From Alternaria dauci (taxonomy: Eukaryota > Ascomycota > Dothideomycetes > Pleosporales > Pleosporaceae), in the NCBI RefSeq assembly GCF_042100115.1, contig NC_091275.1:558001-622000 (forward strand): a DNA stretch of 64,000 nt. Direction: 5' to 3'. The notes under the pieces were generated by a model. It did not search any database and was not told the DNA's origin. It saw nothing but the letters and a program-made list of their open reading frames with translations. The translations under genes and the position numbers were made by a program. Below, piece by piece: positions 22,381 to 35,156 of the stretch. Within the stretch, counting starts at the first letter, position 1. Each line of letters starts with the position of its first letter.

Positions 22381-24605
22381 ATGAGTCTCTTGCGCGCTTC
22401 CCGGTATGCAGTGACTCGAGAGAGTAGCCTTCGCAGCTCCTATGCAGAGATTTCGAAATTTTGTCGAACATCCCATCACGGGACCACGCCAAACCGTGTA
22501 GGGCCATGTTCACGACATACATATCGGAATTTCGCAAGCTCGCATGCTCCTACGCCCAATGACCATATACAAAAGACTCTCGATGAATTCAAGGCTACCA
22601 GTAGGTTTGCAACACCAGTTCAGAGCCAAGCGCTTATCAGATTTCAGTTCGTCCATCCGCCTGGGAGTCACTGAGCTCAGCATGGTCTGATACCACCCAG
22701 TCTGACAAACCTCCTGGCGAGACAATTGAACTCGTTGGCTACATCGGTACAAGACGAGATGTTAGCAACAAGCTCTCTTTCACTATGCTTCGCAGTAAGA
22801 ACCAAACGCGGGTCATCCAACTCGTCTCGGGTCCCCAAGACGACGGAGCAGGCGGAACAGATGCACACACCTGCTTACGGTCGTTGAAAGAATGGACTCC
22901 TGTTCTCGTAAGAGGAACGCTCAAGGAGCGTCAACCACCCAAGCAACAGTGGGTAGACGGCATCAAGTTGGTCCAGACTCGCGAGATTGCTGTGCAGCAC
23001 GTCCAGCCTCTCAACGAAATAGCAGACGACATCATCATCAAGAACGACACGGTTTTCGGTCCAGATCAAAGACATTTGCAGCTGCGTACAGACGCAAAAT
23101 TGCGTTCGGATATCGTCACACGGGCGAGAGCCATGGCGCGGGCAAGGTTGCACCTGAATTCGGTGTCATGGAAAGAGATAGAGACGCCCATACTTTTCAA
23201 GTCGACACCTGAGGGTGCGAGAGAGTTCCTCGTGCCGACGCGGCAGAAGGGGCTAGCATACGCATTACCGCAAAGTCCGCAGCAGTACAAGCAAATACTA
23301 ATGGCGTCTGGTATCACCAAGTACTATCAATTTGCGCGATGTTTTCGAGATGAGGACCTAAGGGCCGACCGGCAGCCAGAGTTCACTCAGGTAAGTCCTA
23401 CGTGACACACAATGAAGCCGTCGCTAATTGTGGAACAGCTTGATATGGAAATGTCCTTTGCTGGCGAAGAAGATGTCATGAACGAAACCGAGAGTCTTCT
23501 CAGAGAGCTCTGGTACAAGGTTTTGAAGCAGAAGACACCGGAAGAGTTCCAGCGAATGAAATACCAGACTGCAATGGCTCGCTACGGATCTGATAAACCG
23601 GATCTGCGCTTCGAAGCACAGGTGTGTTGAGATGCTGTAACGTAGTTACTATTCTAAACTGACGATACGCAGATTCACACCATTACCGAGCATCTGACAC
23701 CAGATCTGATAGGCAAGATCACCTCTCTACAGGACCCGGCAGTTGATGCCATCAAGATTTCGATATCTGAGGACCCCAAGGTTACGCGCAAATTTGTCTC
23801 CAGCTTCCTTGACAGCCCGGACGGGAAAGTCTTCCTGGATAATCCGGACGGCCAGCCCGGTATCTTCATTGGGGATCTCTCACAGCCCATGCAGGGCCTT
23901 GGACCATTAGGCCGCCAGTACGAGATGGAAGGTCCCGAAGCTCTGAAGCCAGAGAACGGAGACCTTCTTGTTCTCCAAGCACGTCCAAACGTACCATTCT
24001 CTGGTGGCTCAACCATGCTAGGAAACCTGCGCCTTGCTCTCCACAAGGCAGCTGTAGCGCAAGGCCTAATGGAAGCGCCCGCGAAGGACGACTTCAAATT
24101 TGTTTGGATCACAGACTTCCCACTGTTCACGCCATCGAGCGATAGCGAACCAGGACAAGGCGGCTCAGCAGGCTTCTCAGCCACTCACCACCCTTTCACT
24201 GCGCCAAAGACACCAGCAGACGTGGACAAGCTCCTCACAGATCCTTCTTCCGCAGTAGCAGCACACTACGACATTGTCGTCAACGGTATCGAGCTTGGTG
24301 GTGGTAGTCGTCGTATCCATTCCGCCGCCATGCAAGAGTTTATATTCAAGGACATTTTAAAGATGAAGCCTGAGCGCGTGGAAGACTTTAGGCATCTTCT
24401 CGACGTACTGAGGAGCGGATGTCCGCCCCACGCGGGTATCGCGTTGGGATGGGACAGGCTGATGGCCGTCATGTGTGGACGGGAAAGCGTAAGGGATGTT
24501 ATTGCTTTCCCGAAAAGTGGACGGGGCGAGGATTTGTTGGTGAAGAGCCCGAATCGGATGACGGAGGAGCAGTTGGCTACGTATCATATGAACTTGAGAG
24601 ACTAG
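22381..24605 (+). CDS. MSD1: Aspartyl-tRNA synthetase, mitochondrial
   Basis: Class II aminoacyl-tRNA synthetase charging mitochondrial tRNA-Asp. Exons 22381-22600, 22648-23390, 23439-23621 and 23673-24605 (introns 47-51 bp) give 692 residues. The first 60 residues are Arg/Ser-rich with few acids, as expected for a mitochondrial presequence. The OB-fold anticodon domain ([19 protein letters not shown]) is followed by class II motif 1 around [19 protein letters not shown]. Motif 2 is [19 protein letters not shown], with an intron directly after it, and motif 3 is [13 protein letters not shown]. The bacterial-type insertion (GAD-like) is present between motifs 2 and 3, which marks the organellar/bacterial subtype rather than the cytosolic enzyme. 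The motif [11 protein letters not shown] typical of bacterial AspRS is also visible. Confidence 0.94.
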
Positions 24606-25234
24606 GTCGGGAGGCGGACTATTTGAATGTACGATAAAGTCGTTGAACGTGTATTAGTACTGGCAGATGAGCAAGATAGATATCGACTTCAAGTATCATG
24701 TCCATCATGCGATTCGTGACGCTTCATGTGCTATCTGTGGTACCTCAACAGGCTCTGTGGTAGGGCACGCAGATAATGCGTAAGGCAAAAGTGATGCTGA
24801 ATGACAGGCGGGAAGTCGGGCGAAGTCGGGCGAAGCTTACTGCAACGCAGTAATGCTTCAAACGAGTTTGATAGGCTGACAATCCTAGGTAGCAACAACG
24901 TCGGCTCGTAACACGACAGGCTGACTAGCGCTTACCTCGGGGTAAATGTCCTTGTATGGAAAACTGTTCAACCGCATCGATAGTGCGATGCTCCTCCAAC
25001 GCAAACAACAGACATGGTCATATTGCACCAAGGTTAATGTCGCGCAACGCATGTAAGAGACCATGAGGTATCACAGTACAGCGGAGTCTAATTTCCGACG
25101 CAAGGCTCTCAGATCCTTATCATGAAACGATATAAAGCTACATGCAGCCTCTGTCAGTCGTCAGCAGATTATTTTCAGTCTTCAGTGAGCCATTTGTCGT
25201 CCCGAAATAACCAACCACCTTTCTTCATTCCAAC
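24606..25234. other. Intergenic, upstream of glycosyltransferase
   Basis: A 629-bp spacer, probably the synthetase 3' UTR and glycosyltransferase promoter. A short imperfect direct repeat of GAAGTCGGGC/CGAAGTCGGGC occurs near 24810-24832. No gene is seen. Confidence 0.45.
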
Positions 25235-26488
25235 ATGGCAGACTCGAAGTTTCAGATCCCAGAAGAATATGCATCGCAAGTGACTTATGTCGAAGCGAAG
25301 GACAAGCGCACCGATGCTGAAATCCTGAACTCATTGATGACGCATACGCCTATCACGTCTGAGAAAAACATCTGGACCTACTGGCATGCCGGCATCCAGA
25401 ACATGCCAAAGTGGACACAACGCAACATCATCAACTGGGTGCGCCTGCATGGCCCCGAATGGACTGTCCGCGTGCTCGATACGGTACCAAACTCGCCAAA
25501 CCACGCGTTGACTTGGATTGCGAAGGAAGATCTCCCGGAAGCATTTGTAGAGGGCAAGATGACGGGTCCATACGTAGGGCCTCATAGCGCCGACTTTCTG
25601 CGTGGCGCAGCACTGTATACGTACGGCGGAGTATGGATGGACGTTGGAACTGTCCTTTTCCGCCACCTCGATCGAGTATGCTGGGCTCAGCTTGCGGACG
25701 ACACGAGTCCTTTTAGCGTTGCTGCGCCACTGATATACGGACAATTCATTGCGAATCACATCGTGGCGTCTCGCAAAGGCGATGAATTCATCAAGAACTG
25801 GTGTGTTGTTTGAGCGCGCGGCCAAGTGTGATCCACTATACTGACTTTGGACAGGCATCTGATCTTCTTGGAATTATGGAAAGGACGCCAGGACTACTCT
25901 GGCGTATGCCAATCGCCCCTCATCAACTTCATTCAGAAGTTGAATTTCGAAGAGCTTGCCCAGGCGGGCTATAAGTGGGATTGGAAAGTGGACGAGCAGA
26001 CTATCATTGGATACATCGGACAGTGCTTCGCTTGGATGCGCTTAACGTGGCTGCAAGAGCCCAACGGCGGCTTCGATGGCGTCAACTACTGGGCTAAGAA
26101 AGTCCTGTTGTGGGATTCGCTTGAAGACTTTCCTGCTGAGACAACCATTGGATTCGACAGCGCAGATATTCTCAAGTTCCTTGCAACGAGGCTAGACGCT
26201 GATGGAGATGACACAGGATATGAGGCGGCGAAGAACGCGGCGTGGAAGCTGATAACGAAGAGTGTGATGCAGAAAATCACTCATGGTAAAGAGCTGTGCC
26301 ATAAGCCCCATTGTGGTACGTTGCTTGACCTTCCGGAGAATGAAGGCAAAGATACGGCGCCGGGCACTGTTGGAGAGCTGCTGCGATACGCCAGCGTGCA
26401 CCTGGAGCAGACGAGAGAGATGCAGTACATCGAGGCAGCTGTTGTTGAACCCGAACTCATTCTCCACAAAGGACTCCTGGAACCGTGA
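25235..26488 (+). CDS. Capsular polysaccharide synthesis-type glycosyltransferase
   Basis: Predicted glycosyltransferase of the GT32 / capsular-polysaccharide-synthesis (Caps_synth) type. Exons 25235-25800 and 25855-26488 (54-bp intron) give 399 residues. The N-terminal half has KNIWTYWHAGIQNMP (the nucleotide-sugar fold entry) and HSADFLRGAALYTYGGVWMD, in which Asp residues of the YGGVWMD segment form the metal-binding DxD-like site. There is no signal peptide or obvious membrane anchor, so a cytosolic or peripherally attached enzyme is likely. The C-terminal third is unconserved by eye. Fungal homologues exist widely with unknown acceptors. The gene stands alone, with more than 600 bp empty on its left and 1.7 kb on its right, so neighbours give no hint of pathway. 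Confidence 0.78.
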
Positions 26489-28250
26489 TCAGGAAACCAC
26501 GCATCTTGGTAATCTAGGCAGCGATAGGATACCTAGGTAGCTCATTTCAATGTTCTCCTGTAATCGGTAGTCGACGTATAGGACCTGAGTATTGATAAGT
26601 GCCGAGATTGAGGCAGTGCAAACAATAATTTTATAGGCTTCATAACAAGACCTGCGTTCAGATGAGCAAATGATCCAGGCCATCAGCTCGGCGGCGACAC
26701 GAGGTCTGTGCGCGGGATGACATCACACCTTCCTTGTATGGCTTCACCGAAATCAGGCCAAGAGACATGTGCTGGTCAATGGCGCTTCCACCGCGCCGCC
26801 AGCAAGCTTGGGAGTCCGCTGTCATCTGGGACAGTCATCTCTGAGTCTCGACAGAGGTCGGCGGCCCCGACTTCGAGAATGATGCGCCACAGCTGCTGCG
26901 CCACGACTCCAGCCACATTGATGGCGAAGGCAGTACAGGGCCGCCCTAGTGCCTGTCGATGACGCTTCACCGGGTCGTATACGCCCGTATCGTCCTTTAT
27001 CGCAGAGTTGCTGAGGTTTCAGTCTCGGTATGGGTCTGGCGACGGTAGAAATCCGGGGTAGAGAGCGGAGGATGCGACAGGTGGCAGTCGGAATAAGACC
27101 GGTTAGGCTGCCACCAAGACAAGGCAGATTCGGTCCAGCGCGTAAACAGATGTCACTGATAGATTCCTATTGGAGCGATCCAAGATGGGCCTCAGGCTCA
27201 CTTCCGCATCTGGTTGTTGTTTTCATCCAAGACGACAAAGAGACATGAGCAGTTTGGTGTCTTGTCTTCTGGATGCAAATGGCATAACATGATGCAGAGT
27301 TATGGAGGCTGTGTATGTAAGAAGTTTTCCACGTTTCAACGACTCAAACCTGGGCAGGGGACATCGCCACTGCTTCCCCCTTCACATTTTCAGAGAATGG
27401 CAAAATCGGTAGGCATAGATCAATCAACATCTGAGCAGAAAGACGTCCTCAGGCAAACATATTATGTAGATACCGACACAGCTGGACTGCGGATAGAGCT
27501 AGGCCCGACGCGGCTTAGAGCACGGCAAAGCCTCAGTGGCGCCCGAGTGGCGCAGTTTAAGCCCTGCTAGCCTCATTTTCATCTGCACCGTAGGCAGCGA
27601 AGCGGCACTCAATCGTGACTTCAATCTACAGCTCGTCTTCTCTTGCCATCCTGTTTCTCTTGCAGTGTTTGCAGCGATTGTCCTTAGCGACGCGATGACA
27701 GCGGAGGATGAGGGTCTCCGCGCATCATTGCGCTCGGATGGGGTCTGCACTGCCCCCTTTCCAAGACCGCCGGACTCTTGACTCCGCTCATCTCGCTATC
27801 AACAACGTTAGTCCCCCAAAAGCATCAAATCTCGCCTCGCTTGGCGACGAGTCGACAGCTGGACTATCGACGCGACGCACACAGAAGGCTATGCTCTCAT
27901 AGATTTCACCAAGGTTCCAACGTTCAGATGACATCTACGCTGAGAAGGCGAAAAAGCGCCGCGGCGTCATCTTTCCATACCGAACCTTTAGTTGCCAAGG
28001 GAGGCTCTGGCACAAGACGAATCACACCGAGTGGACTAATATCGCGCACCAAGCGCCTGGCAGTCTTGGGTGAGGTCCACACTTTACACAGCCCGCCTCT
28101 TGAGTATAGGTACGGTGACTAGGAATGTGTCCTTCAGCTTATTAGAATCCAACCTTTACCCTACCATCACGTAAACACACCCTCTCGTGCAGCACAACTC
28201 GTGGCTACACATCTCGAGTTTTTCCATAGTCACATAGTCTTTTCATCAAC
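26489..28250. other. Intergenic, upstream of calcium ATPase
   Basis: A 1.76-kb space without a convincing gene. Short frames (26708-26962, 27778-28122) have no motif. One copy of the palindromic 11-mer ATACCTAGGTA lies at 26529-26539. One match to the calcineurin/Crz1-type element lies at 27547-27554. The 3' end should contain the ATPase promoter and leader. Confidence 0.45.
27547..27554 (+). promoter_or_regulatory. Possible Crz1-type (CDRE) element
   Basis: GTGGCGCA fits the fungal calcineurin-response consensus GNGGC(G/T)CA. A one-mismatch neighbour, GTGGCGCC, begins 11 bp upstream. It lies about 700 bp ahead of a PMC1-type calcium ATPase, a classic Crz1 target in yeasts. Chance matches to so short a site are frequent, so the call is weak. 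Confidence 0.25.
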
Positions 28251-31200
28251 ATGGAGTCCGGCAAACTTGCCCCTCCGACACTCCAAATCAACACGAGACA
28301 GCGTGCGCTGAGTCAGGCTGACACTGTCACCTCACAAACATCAGATCCATTCCGCACACCGATATCGCCGAGTAATGCGTCCACAAGCGGTGTATCCACT
28401 GTAGTGGGAGACTACGATGCAGCGTTGCAACAGGAGTTGCGCGCTGAAGCGGCTGCGGACACCAACAACCCGTTCGCGTTCACCCCATCACAACTCAGCA
28501 AGCTTCTGAATCCCAAGTCACTTCCTGTTTACCAAGCCCTCGGCGGCATCCACGGCATCGCCGCTGGTCTACAAACAAACATCCACACTGGTCTTAGTAC
28601 CGACGAGTCGACTGTTCCCCGCCACATCTCCTTCGACGAAGCAACGAATCCCCAGACACCTACCAAAGAGAAAGACTCAAGTCGACCGCCCAGCAGTGGA
28701 ACGCCATTCGAGGACCGAATTCGCATCCACGGACGAAATGTGCTACCACCGAAGAAAGTCACTCCCCTTTGGAGACTTATTTGGAATGCTTACAACGATA
28801 CCGTCCTGATCGTTCTTACTGTCGCAGCGGCGATTTCTTTGGCCCTTGGACTATACGAGACTTTCGGTGCAGAGCACGAGCCGGGCTCCCCAACACCCGT
28901 TGACTGGGTTGAAGGCTGCGCGATTGTCGTGGCGATTGTTATTGTCGTGCTCGTCACAGCCGTCAATGACTGGCAGAAGGAAGCAGCCTTTGCGAGGCTT
29001 AATGCAAAGAAGGAACAACGCGACATCAAAGTCACACGCTCTGGACGGACGGAAATGATCAGCATCTATGATGTTTTGGCTGGAGATGTCATTCACATGG
29101 AGCCTGGAGATGTTATCCCCGTTGATGGAATCTTCATAGACGGCTCTGACGTCAAGTGCGACGAGTCTTCTGCTACGGGAGAATCCGATGCCATGCGCAA
29201 GACTCCAGGGGCTGCCGTCATGAAGGCGCTGGAATCTGGACAGCCCATGAAGAACCTCGATCCTTTTGTGATCTCTGGCGCCAAGGTGCTCGAAGGCGTC
29301 GGTACCTTTCTGGCAACTTCAGTCGGAGAGCACAGCAGTTTTGGCCAGATTATGATGTCCGTTCGCGTTGAGATTGAGGCTACACCACTCCAAGAGAAGC
29401 TTGGTAAGCTCGCTATGGCTATTGCCTATCTCGGAACCACAGCTGCAACTCTCCTGTTCTTCATCCTCCTGTTTCGCTTTGTTGGCGGACTTGATGGCGA
29501 CACTCGTAGTGCGTCAGATAAGGGTTCCGCCTTCATGGACATCCTTATTGTTGCTGTTACCATCATTGTGGTAGCGGTACCAGAAGGCCTTCCATTAGCT
29601 GTAACATTGGCGCTAGCTTTTGCTACAACCAAGATGTTGAAGGAGAACAATCTTGTCAGGATTCTCAGGGCGTGTGAGACTATGGGAAATGCCACAGCCA
29701 TCTGCTCTGACAAGACTGGTACTTTGGTAAGTGGTAAATTACAGTTCGGTATGAACGCAGACTAACTTCTCCAGACCACCAACCGCATGACTGTCGTCGC
29801 AGGCACATTTGGCACGACCAGCTTCGTACATGCCGACTCCGCCACCTCAGACAAGGACCAGACCATTTCAGCATGGGCATCGCAAGTCTCATCGGCTGCG
29901 AAGCAGCTTCTCATCCAATCCATCGCGATCAACTCAACTGCATTCGAAGGCCAGGAGGATGGCAAGCCAGTCTTTGTCGGTTCCAAGACTGAAACTGCGC
30001 TGCTTGAGCTCGCCAAAGACCACCTTGGACTCGTCTCTCTGTCGGAAACTCGGGATAACGAGAAGGTCACACACATGTTCCCTTTCGACTCTGCTAAAAA
30101 GTGCATGGGCGCTGTTGTCAAGCTTCCGAACGGCCAGTACCGTCTTGTTGTCAAGGGCGCATCTGAAATTCTTCTCAGCTTTTCATCTGAGTTTGCGCAT
30201 TTCGAAACCCTCGAGTCGGAGCCGCTCTCCGAGGAACACCGCCAGGTTCTGACCGATGCGATCAACACGTACGCAAACAGATCTCTGAGGACCATCGGCT
30301 TAGTCTACCGCGACTTCCCACAATGGCCACCGGCCAACGCCACGCTTACTGAGGGTGGCAGTGTTGACTTCGCCTCCCTGCTGCGCGATCTTACGTTTTT
30401 CGGCCTTGTCGGAATTCAGGACCCTGTACGCCCCGGTGTGCCTGATGCAGTGCGCAAGGCACAGAAGGCTGGTGTTACGGTGCGCATGGTTACCGGTGAC
30501 AACGTGCAGACCGCACGTGCGATTGCAACTGAATGTCAGATCTATACCGAAGGTGGCTTGGTGATGGAGGGACCCGACTTCCGCCGCCTTACCAATGAAC
30601 AGCTAGACGAGATGCTACCACGCCTACAGGTATTGGCCCGTTCTTCGCCCGAAGACAAGCGCATCCTGGTCACCCGACTGAAGGCTCTCGGCGAGATTGT
30701 TGCTGTTACCGGCGATGGTACCAATGATGCCCCGGCACTCAAGGCCGCCAACGTTGGATTCGCCATGGTTTCTGGCACTGAGGTCGCCAAGGAAGCGTCT
30801 TCGATCATTCTCATGGACGACAACTTTACCTCGATCATCACTGCTCTGATGTGGGGACGAGCTGTCAACGACGCCGTGCAAAAGTTTCTTCAAGTAAGTT
30901 GCATCAAACACGCCTCCTCAAGTTCCCTTGCTAACAAGAGCAGTTCCAAATCACAGTCAACATCACCGCAGTTGTTCTTGCGTTTGTGACAGCGGTATAC
31001 GATGACGAGATGAAGCCCGCACTCCGAGCTGTCCAGCTCCTCTGGGTCAACCTGATCATGGATACCTTCGCTGCGCTCGCGCTCGCTACTGACCCGCCGA
31101 CTGAGAAGATTCTTGATCGTCCACCACAGGGAAACGGCCCTCTCATCACGACAACCATGTGGAAGCAGATCACCGGTCAGAACATCTACAAGATCACAGT

Positions 31201-31756
31201 CATCTTTGTGCTATACTTTGCCGGTGGCGACCTCCTCAATTACGATCTTTCCAACCCTGACAAGCAACTCGAGCTCGACACTGTCATCTTCAACAGCTTC
31301 GTTTGGATGCAGATCTTCAACATCTTCAACAACAGGCGTCTCGACAACAAGCTCAACGTGCTTGAGGGCATTCTCAAGAACTGGTTCTTCATTGGCATTG
31401 TTGTCATGATCATTGGCCTCCAGGTTCTCATTGTGTTCGTTGGTGGCCGCGCGTTCCAGATCAAGCCCGGAGGCATTGACGGCACGCAATGGGCTATCAG
31501 CATCATCACCGGTTTCGTTTGTATCCCGTGGGCAGTTGTGATCAGGTACTTCCCTGATGAGTGGTTCGCTGCTATCGCCCGCGTCGTTGGCAAGCCCGTC
31601 GTCGTGGTCTACAGGTGGTGCTGCAAGGGCTGCCGCAAGATCAAGGGCGTGTTCACCAGGAACAAGAAGACCAAGGACGTTGATGCTGAGGCTGGTCCTG
31701 CACCCGCAATCGTCGTGGTTGGTGACGACTCTAGCGTAGCGGAGAACAGGAAGTGA
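28251..31756 (+). CDS. PMC1: Calcium-transporting P-type ATPase, PMC1/PMCA type
   Basis: P2B-type ATPase pumping Ca2+ out of the cytosol, in fungi mainly into the vacuole. Exons 28251-29726, 29775-30893 and 30944-31756 (introns 48 and 50 bp) give 1135 residues, near yeast Pmc1. An N-terminal Ser/Thr-rich cytosolic segment precedes the first membrane pair. Functional motifs in order: SSATGES (actuator), AVPEGLPLAVTLALAF (calcium-binding helix 4), CSDKTGTL with phosphorylated Asp 487 (intron directly after it), MVTGDN, TGDGTNDAPALKAANVGFAM, and LLWVNLIMDTFAALALATD (helix 6). The C-terminal tail is short and ends in a Lys/Arg-rich stretch without an obvious calmodulin-binding helix, again like vacuolar fungal pumps rather than animal PMCA. 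All catalytic residues are present. Confidence 0.95.
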
Positions 31757-32659
31757 ATGTCGCATTCACAAGGTAGCGCAGATTGAGTAATTGTATTATA
31801 TTAGATTAGATGAGTCACGATACCCCCATGTCCTATAATAGCATCGTACACAACCGTAATAGCACGCCATTGAGGTCATGAAGACGTTGCATGTACTCTG
31901 AGATAAATCCAAAGGTATGTAAGCAAGAAGGCGATAGTAGTGAAATACATACATGTGCATCTTCGAACATTCTATGGAACTATCCAGATGAACTAGATGA
32001 ATGCTCGCACAGTCAAGGACTACTTCTTTGGTGTGTTGCAACATAAGTTACAACTCTTCGCCCTGAGATTGAAGTCCTGTAAATATGTTGAGATACTCCC
32101 TTTGAGCATACCGTCTGAATCAAATTACTGCCAGAATCTAGCGGACTTTGTAGAGAAGATGCCCTATATTTCTTATCAAGATTAGTAGTAGTAGCTATAG
32201 CTCAACTACTATTTGTCTAACTGATAGAAAATAAGTAGACAACCTTGGAAACTTCGGTCTACAGCTGAATAGATGCAGCAGGTGGTTGTTTCCAGATCCT
32301 GCGATTCATGGGTCTGCGCGCGCACCCCAGTGATCAAACCGTGCCACTCATCGCAGCATGGAGATTTTCCGCAATTTTGCCTTTCGTCCTCGAGCTAGGA
32401 GAGCAGGACCCTGAATTGGGAACGAGGATGTTGGTGTGGCACGTTAGCTCATCAACGGCTCAACGTGCATGAACCACCCCACCTCTCCGCTTATTCTGGT
32501 CAAGCGCCGGTATCCCGCAATAGCTGGCCTAGCCTCCTCACAATCTCATCAAGTCACGAGCGCTCTGTGCGAGCACGGTGTCTCGAGCCCGAATGTCGTG
32601 TCGCGACGATCACTGACGGTTCCATCCTCTGGAAGATCCGATGGCATGGAATCTTGGAA
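31757..32659. other. Intergenic between ATPase and Zn2Cys6 gene
   Basis: About 0.9 kb; AT-rich in the first half (31790-32260), as expected for a 3' UTR and terminator. An open frame beginning at 32465 runs in frame into the regulator but its extra N-terminal residues are unconserved, so it is treated as leader. Confidence 0.45.
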
Positions 32660-34807
32660 ATGTCTCCACTGAAGCGTCCAAGTGAGGATGCGGAGCACGA
32701 AGATGGACGCCGACCTGCACCGCGTACGCCGAGGATCAGAGCCTGTAAGTCGACGCGCCCCACTCCATCACGACTCCGTGCCCATGCCGTACAGGTGCAG
32801 AGTGCAAACGGCACAAGATCAAGTGTGAACCCGTCGACAATGAAGCAAAGTGCGCAAAGTGCCTGCGGAGTGGAACGGAATGCGTCCCCTATAACCTGAA
32901 CCAACGCCTGCTCGACGAAGATGCCGCGTAAGTGCCCTGGATACGTGTCTTTGAAAGGCATCACTAACGAGGCCAGTTGGAAATCCAATGCGACGGCGGA
33001 ATTGGGCCAGCTGCGCTCGGCGGTGCAGCGTCTTCTCCAGCACAACAAACTTCCGAGCTTGGACAGTCCGGTCAGTCAAGGCTCACCCCAACTGCCGTCA
33101 GGACGCACGCATAGTATGACCATCAGCCCGACCAACGTGATGTCTGAAAATGGACACTCTACGTTTGTCGTCCCACCACCCATGGACATGACGAGAGACA
33201 CCTCTGTAGAGCGTGAGTCGGGCGAAGAATCCGGCTTGGTAACAGCGCCCATGAGGAGTCTCTACGACCTTACGCGGATTCGCAATCTCGGGAGCAGCGT
33301 ACGGTGGAAGCCAAATTCCAGCTCTGTCGAGGAGGACTTTATAGCTCAAGGTATCGTGTCTTTGGCTGAAGCCGAAGACCTTTTCCGAAGGTACATGCAA
33401 GACATTCGTCTTTACCTTTGGGCGGGTGTGCTTTTCCCTTATGACTCTCTGGAAGCAGCACGCCGCGAGTCGACGCTTCTCACTGCGGCTGTGCTCACCA
33501 TTTCAGCATTGCACACGCCTGGTCGAGACGAAGCATTACAAAAATGCTACAACATCTTTGTCTCGTTGGTGTACAGTGCCGTTCTCGCTCGACCCCAGAA
33601 CCTCGATGATATCCGTGCATTAGCTCTTGCAGCCTTTTATCTGTCCAATCTGAGCTGGAAGTTGGCAGGACTTGCTGTGAGGAATGCCGTCGAGATGAAC
33701 TTGCACATGTCTTACCAGCGACTTATGCGAGGGCACGAAGAGCAGCGCGACAACGTCCGACTATGGTACGCGCTGTATGTGTGCGACAAGCAGTTCAGCA
33801 TCGCGTACGGCCGTCCATCCGTCGTCCACGAGGACATTGCTATCAAGAACGTCGAACACTTCCTCGACAGTCCAAAGACGACGCCAGGCGACATCAGACT
33901 GGGCGCCCAGGTCACTCTCTTCAAGATCCTGACCGAAGCATACGTCGCGTACGGCAGCGACCCAGAACAGCCCCTCACGGAGCCCGACTTCCAGCAACTC
34001 CGCCTCTTCAACTTTGCAATCGAGCAATGGCGACTCGCATGGCAAGCCAGATCCGCCGATAGCCCATCCATCGGATCATACCCGTCGAAAGGTGTCGTGC
34101 TGTACTACCACTTCGCCCGGTTCCAACTCAACTCCCTCGCGCTCCGCGCCTTACCCCCACCGAGCGCCGCAACCTCCGAATCGCTCTCGTACGACCGCCG
34201 CGAAGCAGCGAATATCGCCATCACCGCTGCCACGAGTACGCTTACCCTCATCTTCGAAGAGCCAGATCTGCGCAAAGCCATGACCGCAGTTCCCATCTTC
34301 ACTCACACCATGGTCGCCTTCTGCGCTACGTTTCTGTTGAAAATGGCAAAAACGTGGGGAGGCATGGCACAAGTACAGTCGCCAGAGTGGGCAACAGAGC
34401 CAGTGGGACTCGGCCTCAATTTCAACATCAACCAAGTCCTCTCGCTCTCGCGGCGCTCATCCTCGTTTTTGGCAAAAGTGGCAGAGAACCTGAATGAAAA
34501 ACACATCACTACGCACATTGTGCAGGGCATCAACGATCTGCTCAAACGCCTCGATGTTGCTGGCACGCCGTCTGGCTCTACGGTAACGCAAGGCGGGTTT
34601 CCGACGACCGCGTCGCCGGCGACTGCTGCTGCGCACGTCTTTGACCCGGTCAAGGCTGCGACGGCGAGTAACGATGAGAGCGTGGACGCGGCAAACGAGT
34701 ACAACATGTATGATTTGATTGGATCCTATGGCTTTGGCTTTGACGAGACGTTTGTGGGCCAAGTGGCTCCTACCAATCTGGATTTCTGGCAAACGGAGCC
34801 TTTCTGA
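32660..34807 (+). CDS. Zn2Cys6 transcription factor with fungal_trans domain
   Basis: Nuclear Gal4-type regulator. Exons 32660-32744, 32795-32927 and 32977-34807 (introns 50 and 49 bp) give 682 residues. Splicing rebuilds the zinc cluster: Cys 29, 32, 39, 48, 51 and 58, with KRHKIK between the second and third Cys. Both introns flank this exon. A predicted short coiled coil follows (ATAELGQLRSAVQRLLQ). The middle homology region (about 170-480) includes LSNLSWKLAGLAVRNAVEMNLHMSY and LWYALYVCDKQFSIAYGRPSV, typical of the fungal_trans domain of nutrient regulators. The acidic C-terminal end could be the activation domain. Start at 32660 gives a short Lys/Pro/Arg-rich lead like many homologues. 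The regulated pathway is unknown; neighbours do not form a cluster. Confidence 0.88.
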
Positions 34808-35156
34808 TAAAGGTAAAAGAAAATATATAATTCATAATTTTTTTTTGCACGTGTCGCTTGCTGCTTTTGTCTCTTCTTCTAGAGATGAGTACTGCATAAC
34901 CTTTCTAGGAACATTTCCAAACATATCAATTGGTTCGCGCAGAGGCTGCAGCCAAAAAGACGTCCAAGTCGAGTTTTGCGTTTTGCTAATTTCAGAGCTG
35001 ATATTCCCACGTCGCATAGCACAAAGTCGAACACATATTCCAACAACAACAACAACATCTCCCAAAGCGGTGACTTTCCTTCAACGCCCATGATGATAAC
35101 TCCCAGACGCCTTGACGTGCGATTGTTTCTCCAAACCAGACATGTATGTTATGTCT
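34808..35156. other. Intergenic between convergent genes
   Basis: A 349-bp space between convergent stop codons with a short T-run near 34842. No gene; probable overlapping 3' UTRs. Confidence 0.5.

Noticed and set aside
27530..27570. Possible tRNA-like element
   Set aside because: GAGTGGCGCAG resembles an A-box piece, but there is no B-box or foldable acceptor stem nearby.
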